A stretch of 64,000 nt of DNA from Solibacillus sp. FSL R7-0668 (GCF_038006205.1 NZ_JBBOUU010000001.1:3164001-3228000); one strand, 5' to 3'. Counted from the stretch's first letter, positions 1-9,775 are shown. Numbers and translations: made by a program. Notes: generated by a model not told the origin, from the sequence alone.

Positions 1-1274
1 AATTGATTAATGAATTCTTTTACATCATTAAATTCACTACCAATACTTTCTCCTGCAATATATGCAATATCTTCATCAGTTAAAATATTGGATTCTTGAA
101 TAGAAGCTAAGTTCATTACTATACCTTCTCGTTCAATATTTCTAAGAAATCGCTTATTATACTGAAGTGCTTTCATTACAATCGAGAAACTCGCCAATTG
201 ATATGCTCGATTATCAATATCCAATCCGTATAAATTCTTTTCAATAATTAATCTCGGTATTTCACGTTCCATATATCCACATTTAATATAAATCTCATAA
301 AGTACATCAAACATATACGTAAGGATATGCCCACTTCCCATTGCTGGATCAAAGCATTTAATATCCTCTATGTTTAACTCTCTATTAATATACGGTGCAA
401 TTTTTTCTTCAAAATCTGATTCTGGATTTGGATTCTCTAAGTAGAACTCCCACTTGCCTATTAGCTCACGATGTTCGGGATGCGACTCTACCCAATAACG
501 TCCTAATGCATTTTGCACCATGTAACGAACAATCCACTCAGGCGTAAATAGTTGTGTCGCATATGGAATTTCTTCTTTTTTATATTTCTTCTTCGCTTTA
601 ATTACACGCTCATTTTCATCTGAAATATAGTACTGATATAGCCATCCAACTATTTCAACATTCGTCCAATCCTCTTCTGAAATACTTTCTACATCGGTCA
701 TTTTACGTACAAATGTATCTGTACCAAGTAGGCCCTTAGGGAACAAAATTTCCAGATAACCCTCTACATTCTCAAACATAAATGGCATATAACGATTTAA
801 ATCATTACAATGAAGTTTAATCAGATATTCAAACAATTCATCTGTGTTATTTCCAATTTTCAAGTTATAGACAAGCTCTTTATCAATCGGTAAATCTAAA
901 TTCAAAGCTTCTTTAAACATATCTGGCTCTGTACTATCTAGATTCACTGAAGAAAGAACACGTACCTTTGTTGGTAAGTAATCATTCACTTCCATATAAC
1001 GCAGTGCGATGAAGCGGTTAAACCATGTATAAGCCGCTTCCTTTATTACCTCGTCATAACCAATTTCATTAATACGTGCGATTAACTTATTGCGTTGCTT
1101 ACGCTCAATTTCTGAAAGCTGTTTGCCATCAATAAAGATGGCATCCGAGCTTTCTAATGTTGCTTGCTGTATTGCTTCAGGTGTAATGCCCAGCTTCAAT
1201 GCTTGTAGCTGAATTTTTTCATGCAGCTCGCGGCGTGCTTCTGTTGCAAAGCTCTTTAAAACCGATTTATTCAT
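1..1274 (-). CDS. pglX: BREX-1 adenine-specific DNA methyltransferase PglX (N-terminal part)
   Basis: PglX (BrxX) is the N6-adenine methyltransferase that marks host DNA in BREX phage defence. Reading leftward from an ATG at 1274, an open frame of 424 codons runs off the window edge without a stop. The protein begins MNKSVLKSFATEARREL. Residues 309-316 (DPAMGSGH) are the S-adenosylmethionine-binding motif I of the gamma class, and LYGLDIDNRAYQLA follows near residue 350. The catalytic NPPY motif should lie beyond the edge. The gene starts 13 bases after the brxC stop, with an AAAGGA ribosome site, so it is in the same operon. The full protein in this family is about 1,150-1,200 residues, so roughly a third is visible. 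Identity rests on the motifs and on the brxA-brxB-brxC order. Confidence 0.95.
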   Translation of the reverse strand, partial: MNKSVLKSFATEARRELHEKIQLQALKLGITPEAIQQATLESSDAIFIDGKQLSEIERKQRNKLIARINEIGYDEVIKEAAYTWFNRFIALRYMEVNDYLPTKVRVLSSVNLDSTEPDMFKEALNLDLPIDKELVYNLKIGNNTDELFEYLIKLHCNDLNRYMPFMFENVEGYLEILFPKGLLGTDTFVRKMTDVESISEEDWTNVEIVGWLYQYYISDENERVIKAKKKYKKEEIPYATQLFTPEWIVRYMVQNALGRYWVESHPEHRELIGKWEFYLENPNPESDFEEKIAPYINRELNIEDIKCFDPAMGSGHILTYMFDVLYEIYIKCGYMEREIPRLIIEKNLYGLDIDNRAYQLASFSIVMKALQYNKRFLRNIEREGIVMNLASIQESNILTDEDIAYIAGESIGSEFNDVKEFINQ

Positions 1275-1287
1275 TGCTCAACATCCT

Positions 1288-4200
1288 TTACTCAATAAAC
1301 TCAATTTGTTTATTTGATTTGATAATTTGCTTTAATTTTGCAGACAGAGTTGAAATATATTGATCGACATCCTGCTCCGTTGCCAATGTTTTCATAGGTA
1401 CTAATGTCGTCACCTTTACTGATTCCTTTTGAACAACTACTTCCTCTACTGATGGGACATTCGATTCGCCACCGATTATACGCTGCTGCTCTGCTTTACG
1501 CTTTGCTTCCTGTGCAATGTCTTGACTAATTATGCGGCTCATTCTGTCCTTTAAGCTCGCACTTTGAGAAATAGTTGCATCCACCTTATAAATGTCTGTA
1601 AATGCTGTAACATCAGCTAATAACTTAGTAAAATTAAATTCAACATTTTGCTTTGTTTCAGCAGATACACCATATTGTCGAGATAATAATGATACCTCAT
1701 CGTAATCTAGTTGCACCTTTTCTTGTGCAAAAGCAATTTTGTCTGTTAAGACTTTATTAAATAAAACATCAAGAGCATTCGTTAGCTCTGGGATTTCTTT
1801 AATTTCCTTATATGGAATCGAATCATTTAGTATCGCCTGTAGTTGCTGCATTGGCTGTTCAATCTCTTCACCAAATAGGTACGATTTATTTTCCTCGTAT
1901 TTTTTAAATGCCGCTAAGCCTTTATCGAATAACTCTTTTTGATTCGTTTCAAAGAAGCTTTTCACATAAGCAATATCCTCTTCCCAATCTAACAGGTTAT
2001 CCTCTAACTCTTTTAGCTTTTCAAAGAAAGAAACACTATCTAATTTGGAATCAAATTGCTCGAAATACTCTAGCCCTTTATTTAATAGGCTCATCCCTGG
2101 GTATTTACGTCCTTCATAACGAGCCTTATAGCCTTTAATTTCATTAATTTGCGTTTCCATTAAGCCTTGAATGTCTTTTAGTAAACCATCCTCATCATCT
2201 GCTAAGTTCGTTGTATTAAACACATCCTTACAAATACTTTTAGCAGTTCGAATTAATGCTTCATCTACTTTAGTACGTTTTACTATAATCGCTTTTTCTG
2301 ATTCTGACGACTTCACTAATGTTGTAATAATTTTATTCGTATCTTTTACTGGCTCAATATATTCAGAATTGTAGCGAATGCGAATACGTTGCTCTGTTAA
2401 TAATTCAGCAATAAGTGCAGCAATATCTAACAACTTCCACCCATATGGCTTATCCTGATAACGATCATATATTTTTTTTATCGTTATTTGTTTCTTAATT
2501 TGATCCTGTAAATCAACAAATTCAAATACTTCACGCTTTGCCTCTTGGTTAGGCTTTGCCACAATGGAATCATCCAAAGACAATTGACTGTTATCCGTAT
2601 TTAACAAAGCAACTAAATCTTTTTCGCTATCTAAATGCTCTTGAATATAGCCTAATTTAATAAAGACGTTATCTACTAGCACTTTAAATGCTGCATTGAT
2701 TTTTTCTTTTACAGAAGAGCCTTTAATTTCTACCTTTTCTCCGTAAATGTAGAATTCTGCATCCTTAATAGCCTCTGTTAATAAGTCTCTTACGCGACGT
2801 TTACGATCCTTTATTTCGACTTGCTTGTTATTTAAAATATTTTGAATGTTTTCTGGTTGCTGTAATGGATTTTTCTTTTTACGATAGTCCTCAATTTTTA
2901 GTGCTTCTTCCATTTCCTCCACATAAGAATCATTTGCACCTAGCTTGATAAGCATTTCTCCACTGCCAGATGTAAGCAGCATTAACTCCTGCTGTGATTT
3001 TTGATAATGGTCTGATAATGGTGAAATAATTTGCACACCAATCGAAGACGTTTGGTTGCCGTAATTTTTTTCATCCATCTTTTGATTAAATGGGAAAGCA
3101 TAGTGTTTTGAATAGTTAAAACGCTTTTCTTCATATAGATCAAGGAAGATCGTATTCGCTAACTCACGTTTTAGTACATCCTCATCGATCGTCACTTGCT
3201 TAATTTCACGGTTAATATCCTGCTCATCATCTGTCAAGAACACATAGTAGTCACCGTTTTTCTGAATCAATGTTTGAGCAATTAATTTACGAACAGCTGA
3301 TTTAATCTTCTCTTTTAATTGTAATTTGTCCTCATCAATGTTTGTTACCATTAATGTTGCGATGTTATCAATAGTAGCTGGCAGCTCTTTCACGTACTTA
3401 ATCATGAATAGCACTTTTAATAAATCGATATTTAATTCATCATTTTTTAACTCTGGATTTTCTTTTGCTCCCTCAATTACACGTGAAATCGCTGGATTTA
3501 AAAATTCCTTGATTGTATCGTAAAAGGCATAGAATGGAATTAACGTACCTTCTTCTTCCTGCTTGTAGTATAGTGCTGCTTCTTTAAAAGCAGACAGCAT
3601 TGAACGCTCTCCCTCAGATAAATGCTTACCTGACGATCCATGCTTACGTACCTGTTCAAATACATTTTGAAGTAGCTTAAATTGGTACGGAATAAATGGA
3701 TACACTTCTGCAAATTCTTGTTCATTATCATAGCCGCGTAAATCAGCTGTGCTTTCACGGAAGCTAATTAGATTTTTTAATATCGCACTTTTCTCTGGAT
3801 AAATAGCCTTTAATTTATCTGTTACATGCGGCTGCTTTTCTAAAATACGCTTTTTGATTACTTCATCAACTGAAATTGAAGATAAAGACAAGCGTGTATC
3901 AAAACGTCCTTGAATACGTGAGAAGTCATCGCCTTTTACTTTAATAATAGAATCGATGCTTTCCTGAGATGTAACCATTACCCATACTTTACCTTCAGCG
4001 TAAGTACCTAAATCCTCTGTTAGCGTTTGCAAATTAAGCATTAAATTACGGTTATCACCGATATATTGTCCAATCTCATCTACTAAAAATACTAAATGGA
4101 AATTTGGTCCCTTTGAATCTATGTATTCCTTTACGTCTTTCGCAAACGTTTGAATATCCATTTCAAAGTCATCTACTTTTTCTTCAATCCATTTGCGTGC

Positions 4201-4863
4201 AGAAGCCTCTGACAGATTAATAACTTTTCCTAAAGCTTCAATGACAAAATCTTGATCAAAATAGAATGTGCTACGGCGTGCTTCCCAGCTTTCGCCTACA
4301 AGCGATTGGAACTCTTGCTTAAATGCTTCAAATTTGCCTTGCTTATCAAGGTATTTCTCCATTTCAGCAACACCTGGAATATCTCCGTAATAGCCACGGT
4401 GCTCATAAAATACTTTCATAAACACACGTAAAATGGCATCTTCTTTTGATTTGTTATCTAAAGAACTTTTTGAATCAATATTGAATAAAACAACTTCCGT
4501 TTCAATGTCTGCTGCTTTTTTCATATTGGCATATACTAATGGATCTTTAATCTTATCTTCAAATAGATTTACAGGATATTCATTTTCCACCATACGGTTT
4601 TCTAATAGGTATGCTAAAATCTTTAAGAAATGCGATTTACCTGAACCAAAGAAGCCACTAATCCAGACACCCATTTTATCCGTTTTCCCAACAATTCCTC
4701 GTTGGTAGTTATCATAAAACTTTGAAAAATGCTTATGGAGTTCTTGGGTTACTACATACTCATCTAACTCGTTATAAATATCCTTATCACTCGTTTGAGC
4801 TACTTTAATAACGCCACGTATATCACGTTCAATACTCTTTAAAAACATGTCCTTTAAAATCAT
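1288..4863 (-). CDS. brxC: BREX system P-loop ATPase BrxC
   Basis: BrxC (also called PglY) is the large ATPase of BREX, required for both defence and host methylation. The 1,191-residue length is normal for the family. A Walker A motif, GFFGSGKS, lies at residues 70-77, and a Walker B-like segment, FLVDEIGQ, at about 259-266, followed by a sensor-like VMVTSQES. The rest is a long, mostly helical, charged region. The start has an AGGGAGG ribosome site and lies 18 bases after the brxB stop. The order small ORF-brxA-brxB-brxC-pglX is that of a type 1 BREX operon. No frameshift or truncation is seen. Confidence 0.96.
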   Translation of the reverse strand: MILKDMFLKSIERDIRGVIKVAQTSDKDIYNELDEYVVTQELHKHFSKFYDNYQRGIVGKTDKMGVWISGFFGSGKSHFLKILAYLLENRMVENEYPVNLFEDKIKDPLVYANMKKAADIETEVVLFNIDSKSSLDNKSKEDAILRVFMKVFYEHRGYYGDIPGVAEMEKYLDKQGKFEAFKQEFQSLVGESWEARRSTFYFDQDFVIEALGKVINLSEASARKWIEEKVDDFEMDIQTFAKDVKEYIDSKGPNFHLVFLVDEIGQYIGDNRNLMLNLQTLTEDLGTYAEGKVWVMVTSQESIDSIIKVKGDDFSRIQGRFDTRLSLSSISVDEVIKKRILEKQPHVTDKLKAIYPEKSAILKNLISFRESTADLRGYDNEQEFAEVYPFIPYQFKLLQNVFEQVRKHGSSGKHLSEGERSMLSAFKEAALYYKQEEEGTLIPFYAFYDTIKEFLNPAISRVIEGAKENPELKNDELNIDLLKVLFMIKYVKELPATIDNIATLMVTNIDEDKLQLKEKIKSAVRKLIAQTLIQKNGDYYVFLTDDEQDINREIKQVTIDEDVLKRELANTIFLDLYEEKRFNYSKHYAFPFNQKMDEKNYGNQTSSIGVQIISPLSDHYQKSQQELMLLTSGSGEMLIKLGANDSYVEEMEEALKIEDYRKKKNPLQQPENIQNILNNKQVEIKDRKRRVRDLLTEAIKDAEFYIYGEKVEIKGSSVKEKINAAFKVLVDNVFIKLGYIQEHLDSEKDLVALLNTDNSQLSLDDSIVAKPNQEAKREVFEFVDLQDQIKKQITIKKIYDRYQDKPYGWKLLDIAALIAELLTEQRIRIRYNSEYIEPVKDTNKIITTLVKSSESEKAIIVKRTKVDEALIRTAKSICKDVFNTTNLADDEDGLLKDIQGLMETQINEIKGYKARYEGRKYPGMSLLNKGLEYFEQFDSKLDSVSFFEKLKELEDNLLDWEEDIAYVKSFFETNQKELFDKGLAAFKKYEENKSYLFGEEIEQPMQQLQAILNDSIPYKEIKEIPELTNALDVLFNKVLTDKIAFAQEKVQLDYDEVSLLSRQYGVSAETKQNVEFNFTKLLADVTAFTDIYKVDATISQSASLKDRMSRIISQDIAQEAKRKAEQQRIIGGESNVPSVEEVVVQKESVKVTTLVPMKTLATEQDVDQYISTLSAKLKQIIKSNKQIEFIE

Positions 4864-4881
4864 CTAAAAAGCCTCCCTATT

Positions 4882-5448
4882 CTAATCAATTAATCGAAAT
4901 GCTCTGTAATAGTTGTCATCCTTAAATTTGCTAAATAGCTGTAATGATTGCCCATCATATTGTCCAGGGAAGAACATAACAACTGGTGTCTTGTCTAAAA
5001 TTTCTTGTAGGTTGTTCAAAATGTTATGAGAACGCACAAAAGGATATACCTTCCCTACACCTGTAAGGAAAATCACATTATGACCTTCTAATTTTTCTTT
5101 GATTTTATTGAGGAAGATTTCTGGCTTTGCAAACGTTGTCATTGCTTTAAACAATGCTTCCTTGCCCTGCCTTTGTTCCATTTGGAAAATCCGCTCATAA
5201 ATACGCTTTTCTTTCGTGATTTCAAGGAGCGTCTTATATAAATCCACCTCTAATATTTGGCGTGTTGAGCCATCATAGTCGAATTCTTTTTTGATATGCT
5301 GTATATAATCTCTCATTTCAAGCTCATGAACAGGCTCGTAATCAAATACATAGAAGCTAATTTCGTTACCTAGACCTCTACCTTCAATAAACTTGTCTTC
5401 TTTTAGCTTTGGAATAATTTTGTCCAGTCGCTCATTAAAATTAACCAT
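4882..5448 (-). CDS. brxB: BREX protein BrxB (DUF1788)
   Basis: A 188-residue cytoplasmic protein of the BrxB/DUF1788 family, an essential but biochemically poorly defined BREX component. I place the start at 5448 (MVNFNERLDKIIPKL) rather than at the longer in-frame ATG at 5496. An AGGGGGC ribosome site sits just ahead of it, and the start then overlaps the brxA stop by 8 bases, as expected for translational coupling. The family-typical segment GKVYPFVRSH and the phrase VVMFFPGQYDGQSL are present at about residues 133-170. The gene lies between brxA and brxC, its canonical place. Confidence 0.95.
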   Translation of the reverse strand: MVNFNERLDKIIPKLKEDKFIEGRGLGNEISFYVFDYEPVHELEMRDYIQHIKKEFDYDGSTRQILEVDLYKTLLEITKEKRIYERIFQMEQRQGKEALFKAMTTFAKPEIFLNKIKEKLEGHNVIFLTGVGKVYPFVRSHNILNNLQEILDKTPVVMFFPGQYDGQSLQLFSKFKDDNYYRAFRLID

Positions 5449-6055
5449 GATAGCCCCCTGCTTCTCCCATTGCTTGTACATACTTAGCATCTCCAAGATG
5501 ATTCAGATGAATTTTTATACGCTCATCGATATACAAACGGTTTAACTCATTGGATTTTAAATTATTCAGTAAACCTGCATTTAACAAGATTTTTTTGAAC
5601 ACCTGTTTTAGTTTTGCTACCGTTGTATCCGACCAGCCAGCCATAAATGCACTCTGCTCCATCTTGGCTGCAAAAAAAATATTCACATCGACCTTATCAA
5701 GGTAATAATCATTGTTGTTTAACTTTTCAGCTACAACTTCCTGCATAAATTCATAAAAAAGACGATCAAATTTCATGATGGCATAAAGGTTGATCACTTT
5801 CCCTACCTCATACGGCTCATCAATCAACATTTGCCTTAGTGAATCGTCTAGTAAGTCTACTCGCTTTATAATATACGGTATTGCTCTTTTAACACTTGAA
5901 AGCTTTTCATATTGAAAAATGTTTTCTTCTAATACTTTATATCGAATTTCTTTATCAGAAAAACCTTGTTGCTTTAATTTTGCTACTTGCTTCACCTCGT
6001 AAAGCATAAATCCAGCACCTGTTAAGACAGAAGAATATTCTATATCCATTGTCAT
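5441..6055 (-). CDS. brxA: BREX protein BrxA (DUF1819)
   Basis: A 204-residue protein of the BrxA/DUF1819 family; a solved family member is an all-helical DNA-binding protein resembling the RNA-binding antiterminator NusB (recalled knowledge). The sequence is helical and charged, with the family-typical middle part around YAIMKFDRLFYEFMQEV and a C-terminal segment on INxxFxxKxxQSAFMAGWS. An AGGAG ribosome site lies 8 bases ahead of the ATG at 6055. The gene overlaps brxB by 8 bases and follows a small leader gene by 28 bases. Confidence 0.95.
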   Translation of the reverse strand: MTMDIEYSSVLTGAGFMLYEVKQVAKLKQQGFSDKEIRYKVLEENIFQYEKLSSVKRAIPYIIKRVDLLDDSLRQMLIDEPYEVGKVINLYAIMKFDRLFYEFMQEVVAEKLNNNDYYLDKVDVNIFFAAKMEQSAFMAGWSDTTVAKLKQVFKKILLNAGLLNNLKSNELNRLYIDERIKIHLNHLGDAKYVQAMGEAGGYHG

Positions 6056-6083
6056 TCATATCGCTCCTTCTATCAAGACTATT

Positions 6084-6323
6084 TCACTTGTTAATTTCCA
6101 CAATTTTCTTAATTAACGAAAGTCTTCTTTTTCCACATTGCTGCTGAACAATTTTTGTAAATACTCCATCCTTAATCAGCTTATCAGAGTTATTTAAATA
6201 CATACTATGTACATCTGAAATAAGTTCTTCTTCAGTTATTGCCTCTTGCCAATACGCATCTACTACTTCATTTATAGCCTTTGCTAAATCACGCTGTGTT
6301 CGATAAAAACGTTTTACAACCAA
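6084..6323 (-). CDS. Small protein at the head of the BREX operon
   Basis: A 79-residue protein, rich in charged residues and probably helical, beginning (M)VVKRFYRTQRDLAKAI and ending on a conserved-looking QCGKRRLSLIKKI. I place the start at a TTG (6323), because the upstream in-frame GTG at 6332 forms part of the GAGGTG ribosome site. It resembles small proteins of about 80-90 residues (TIGR04540, from memory) found in Firmicutes, sometimes ahead of brxA. It ends 28 bases before brxA, on the same strand. Its function is unknown; the position would suit a regulator or accessory factor, but that is inference. Confidence 0.7.
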   Translation of the reverse strand: MVVKRFYRTQRDLAKAINEVVDAYWQEAITEEELISDVHSMYLNNSDKLIKDGVFTKIVQQQCGKRRLSLIKKIVEINK

Positions 6324-6332
6324 CTGAAACAC

Positions 6333-6979
6333 CTCAATTACATTATTAGTACAATATTTATATCTTATTCTTACTTTATTCTTATTAAAGGGTTACTTCA
6401 AGGTCAAAATCAAATATGTACCACAAACTTTTGAACATCACAATTAGTATGTCCATTACATACATTGAATCGGCAAGCTATGAAGTTACAAAACTAAGCT
6501 CATTAACTTCTACATAATATCAGCGAGCGTATTGTTAAAACATTTTTGCTGATCCACTTACTTAACGCTACATAATTTGGCAGGCAATCGTTGCTACTTT
6601 CCTGTATTCACTTCAACCTTGGTAGCAAGTTAAGTAGTGCAGCATTTCACCTCCGTGTAAGCGATCGGTTAGGGGGATATTGCCTAAGTAATTCCGCCCC
6701 TCAACCCTTGGTACTAAAGCATTCTTGACAAAAAATTTAAAAATTTTTTTCGGATTTTTTTCGAGATTTTTTTATCTTTTTTTTCGAGTTTTAAACTCTG
6801 ATTAGACTAAAATCCTTGGAAGAATCAAATAATAGTTTTTTTAGTCGAATCCTTCCATTGTTATTTACCTCGCCTTTAATGGAATATTTATTTAATAGTT
6901 TTTCTAGTCAATTCCTTCCAACAATAATCCCTCAATTTTCATAAATTTAGCTTAAATATTCAAGGAACCGCTATGGCTT
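6333..6979. other. Intergenic region upstream of the BREX operon, no gene seen
   Basis: No credible reading frame was found here. The part next to the small BREX leader gene must hold the BREX promoter; on the minus strand a TTGAAG/TAAAGT pair with 17-base spacing lies about 60-90 bases upstream, a weak match. A G/C-rich inverted repeat (GGTT-A-GGGG at 6667-6675 against CCCC-TC-AACC at 6697-6706) could form a hairpin. From 6727 to about 6800 the plus strand is an unusual T-rich tract broken by CGG and CGAG. The first degenerate copy of the ~127-bp repeat (GGAAGAATC) appears near 6819. Confidence 0.6.
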
Positions 6980-6990
6980 TTTTGATATAA

Positions 6991-7533
6991 GTTGTATAAA
7001 TGTTATATAACTTATATTCTTTTTGGCATAAGTTGTATAATTGTTATATAACTTTTTTGCATTATTTTGCTCTGTAGGAGCTTTTTCATTGGAAGAATCT
7101 AATTATAGTTTTTTTGGTCATTTTCTTCCTCTTAAATTCCCTTCAAACTTATATAACAGTTGTATACAAGTTATATAATTGTTGTATAAATGTTATATAA
7201 CTTTTGTCCTTTCCCATTGGAAGAATTTAGTTGTAGTTTTTTCAGTCATTCTCTTCCTCTTAAATTCCTTTCAAACTTATGTAACAGTTATATATAAGTT
7301 ATATAATTGTTGTATAAATGTTATATAACTTTTGCCTTTTTCATTGGAATAATCTAATTGTAGTTTTTTCGGTCATTCTCTTCCTCTTAATTTCCCTTTA
7401 AACTTATATAACAGTTGTATATAAGTTATATAAATGTTGTATAACTTATGTCTTTTTCCATATAAATGTGGCATTAATATCCGAGAAACACCCTATGTTT
7501 TTTCGATATAAGTTGTATAAATGTTATACAACT
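6991..7533. repeat. Clusters of phased 11-bp iterons (GTTRTATAANT)
   Basis: Six clusters of head-to-tail 11-base units with consensus GTTRTATAANT, each cluster in exact 11-base register. Clusters: 6991-7012 (2 units), 7032-7053 (2), 7148-7202 (5), 7276-7330 (5), 7403-7446 (4) and 7512-7533 (2), about 20 units in total. Many units are nearly palindromic (GTTATATAAC). The 11-base spacing places every unit on nearly the same face of the helix, as in iteron arrays bound by replication initiators or partition proteins. No protein candidate for binding them is encoded nearby. The function is unknown. Confidence 0.85.
7087..7468. repeat. ~127-bp tandem repeat carrying the iteron clusters
   Basis: Three consecutive copies start with CATTGGAAGAATC at 7087, CATTGGAAGAATT at 7215 and CATTGGAATAATC at 7342, giving periods of 128 and 127 bases. 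Each copy has a conserved front half (TAGTTTTTTYRGTCATT, then CTTCCTCTTAA) and a back half formed by an 11-bp iteron cluster. More divergent relatives lie near 6819 and 6890. There is no reading frame through it. Divergence among copies is mostly single-base, so the array is not the product of a very recent expansion. Confidence 0.85.
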
Positions 7534-7552
7534 ATTTGGCAGCATAAAATCA

Positions 7553-9358
7553 AAACACTGTAAATTAAAAAGAAAAGGGCATTTAGACCTCAAGTGTAGC
7601 TGTTGATCTGAATGCTCTTATAGCCCCTATTTGTTTGATATTATTGACTTATGATTTAGTTGCCTTTAATTCAGACACGCATCAATTATGTCTGAATTGT
7701 GACAACTGTGTACAACAAATTCCTATATGTGCGCACGCACTCGTTTCCACCTTCGAACTAGAGGCAGGTAATGCTGTAAATACGTCCGTGCTTAATCCTA
7801 CCTGTTATCGTATTACTACAAGCTAGCTTTACGGATTACTCTCGCTCCAAGCACGCTTATGCCATTTCGTTTACTAGCACGTACCAGGAAATATCAAAAC
7901 ACTGTTAATTTAAAAATGCATTTAGACCTCAAATGTATCTGTTGATCCGAATGCTCTTATAGCCCCTATTTGTTTGAATTTATTGACTTATGATTTAGTT
8001 GGTCTTACTTCAGGTACATTACATTTGTGTCTAATTTGTGACAACTGTGTACAACAAATTCCTATATGTGTGTACGCTCTCGTTTTCCCCTTCGAACTAG
8101 AGGCAGGTAATGCTGTAAATACGTCCGTGCTTAATCCTACCTGTTATCGTATTACTACAAGCTAGCTTTACGGATTACTCTCGCTCCAAGCACGCTTATG
8201 CCATTTCGTTTACTAGCACGTACCACCGAATATCAAAACACTATTAATTAAAAAGTAAAAGTCATTTAGACCTCAAGTGTAGCTGCTGGGTCGAACGTTC
8301 TTATACCCTTTTTTGTTTGAAATTATTGGCTTATAATTTAGTTAACTTTACGTAACGACAGGTATATTAAATTTGTGTCTAAAATGTGACAACTGTGTAC
8401 AACAAATTCCTATATGTGTGCACATACTCGTTTTTCCCTTCGAACTAGAGGCAAGTCTTGGTGTACATACGTCCGTGTGTAAGCCTACTTGTGTCGAATT
8501 ACCACAAGCGAGCTTTACGGATTACTCCCGCTCCGAGCCTGTTTCTAGCATTTCGTTTACTAGCACGTATCACGGAATATCAAAACACTGTTAATTAAAA
8601 AGAAAAGTCATTTAGACCTCAAGTGTAGCTGCTGGGTCGAACGTTCTTATAGCCCTTATTTGTTTGAATTTATCGATTTATTATTTAATTGCTTTTAATA
8701 TAGGCAGGCATTAAATGTGTCCAAAATGTGACAACTGTGTACAACAAATTCCTATATGTGTGCATGCACTCGTTTTTCCCTTCGAACTAGAGGCAAGTCT
8801 TGGTGTACATACGTCCGTGTGTAAGCCTACTTGTGTCGAATTACCACAAGCGAGCTTTACGGATTACTCCCGCTCCGAGCCTGTTTCTAGCATTTCGTTT
8901 ACTAGCACGTATCACGGAATATCAAAACACTGTTAATTAAAAAGAAAAGTCATTTAGACCTCAAGTGTAGCTGCTGGGTCGAACGTTCTTATAGCCCTTA
9001 TTTGTTTGAATTTATCGATTTATTATTTAATTGCTTTTAATATAGGCAGGCATTAAATGTGTCCAAAATGTGACAACTGTGTACAACAAATTCCTATATG
9101 TGTGCATGCACTCGTTTCCACCTTCGAACTAGAGGCAGGTCTTGGTGTACATATGTCCGTGCTTAAACCTACTTGTTGTCGTATTACTACAACCGAGTTT
9201 TACGGATTACTTTCGCTACAAGCACGTTTATGCCATTTTGTTTACTGGCACGTATCATGGAAAAGCCAAACACTATTAATTAAAAAGAAAAAGGTATTTA
9301 GACCTCAAATATAGTTGCTGATCTAAATACCCTGATAACCCATATTCGTTTGAAATTA
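7553..9358. repeat. ~343-bp tandem repeat array, five full copies and a partial sixth
   Basis: The marker CATTTAGACCTCAA recurs at 7580, 7919, 8263, 8609 and 8951, with a variant TATTTAGACCTCAA at 9295; periods are 339-346 bases. Copies 4 and 5 are almost identical, so part of the array expanded recently. The core GTGACAACTGTGTACAAC is unchanged in all copies. Each junction holds an inverted repeat that, read on the minus strand, is followed by a T-rich run and looks like an intrinsic terminator; the last copy has a perfect 10-base stem (GGTATTTAGA/TCTAAATACC). Short frames of 63-85 codons exist in each copy but lack ribosome sites and a shared start, so I regard the array as non-coding. Confidence 0.88.
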
Positions 9359-9775
9359 GTGTCTTTAAATTTAGGGCACTTAACGGCAAAAGTAGTATGC
9401 GTGCTGTAAATATTAATACCGTGCAAAGTTGATGCGGTGTATGCTACCCTGCTGTTTCACCACAATTCCTTCCTAACTTATAGCTTTTCGATTTATAGTA
9501 GCTATCCAGCATCTAAAAAATATGCTTCCCAATCATCATATCTATCTTCTAAAATTAGGAGAATACTCCGCTATGCTAGCCATCAAATTACTAAAATGAC
9601 CTGAATCCCCAGTTACCTTTCTGTACAAATCATCGTTACTTAACATACCTTTTCATATTATTTTTTTAAGATATTTTTTATTTAATGTTTAATTATTGTT
9701 TCAAACTAAGATTATGCGTAAAAGTCCACAGTATCGAATATGCGGGCTGTTTTCTAAACTTTATAATTCTCATAC
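9359..9775. other. Intergenic, no feature recognised
   Basis: I see no gene, repeat or structured RNA between the end of the 343-bp array and the terminator of the next gene. A short phrase, GGGCTGTTTTCT-AAC, at about 9748 is echoed at 11411 in the upstream hairpin of the neighbouring intergenic region, which may be chance or the trace of a shared small repeat. Confidence 0.5.

Noticed and set aside
7635-9314. Five short plus-strand frames (63-85 codons) rich in Cys, one per 343-bp repeat
   Set aside because: They lack ribosome sites, start at different points and reflect a conserved DNA core rather than codon-level conservation; the third-position pattern does not favour coding.
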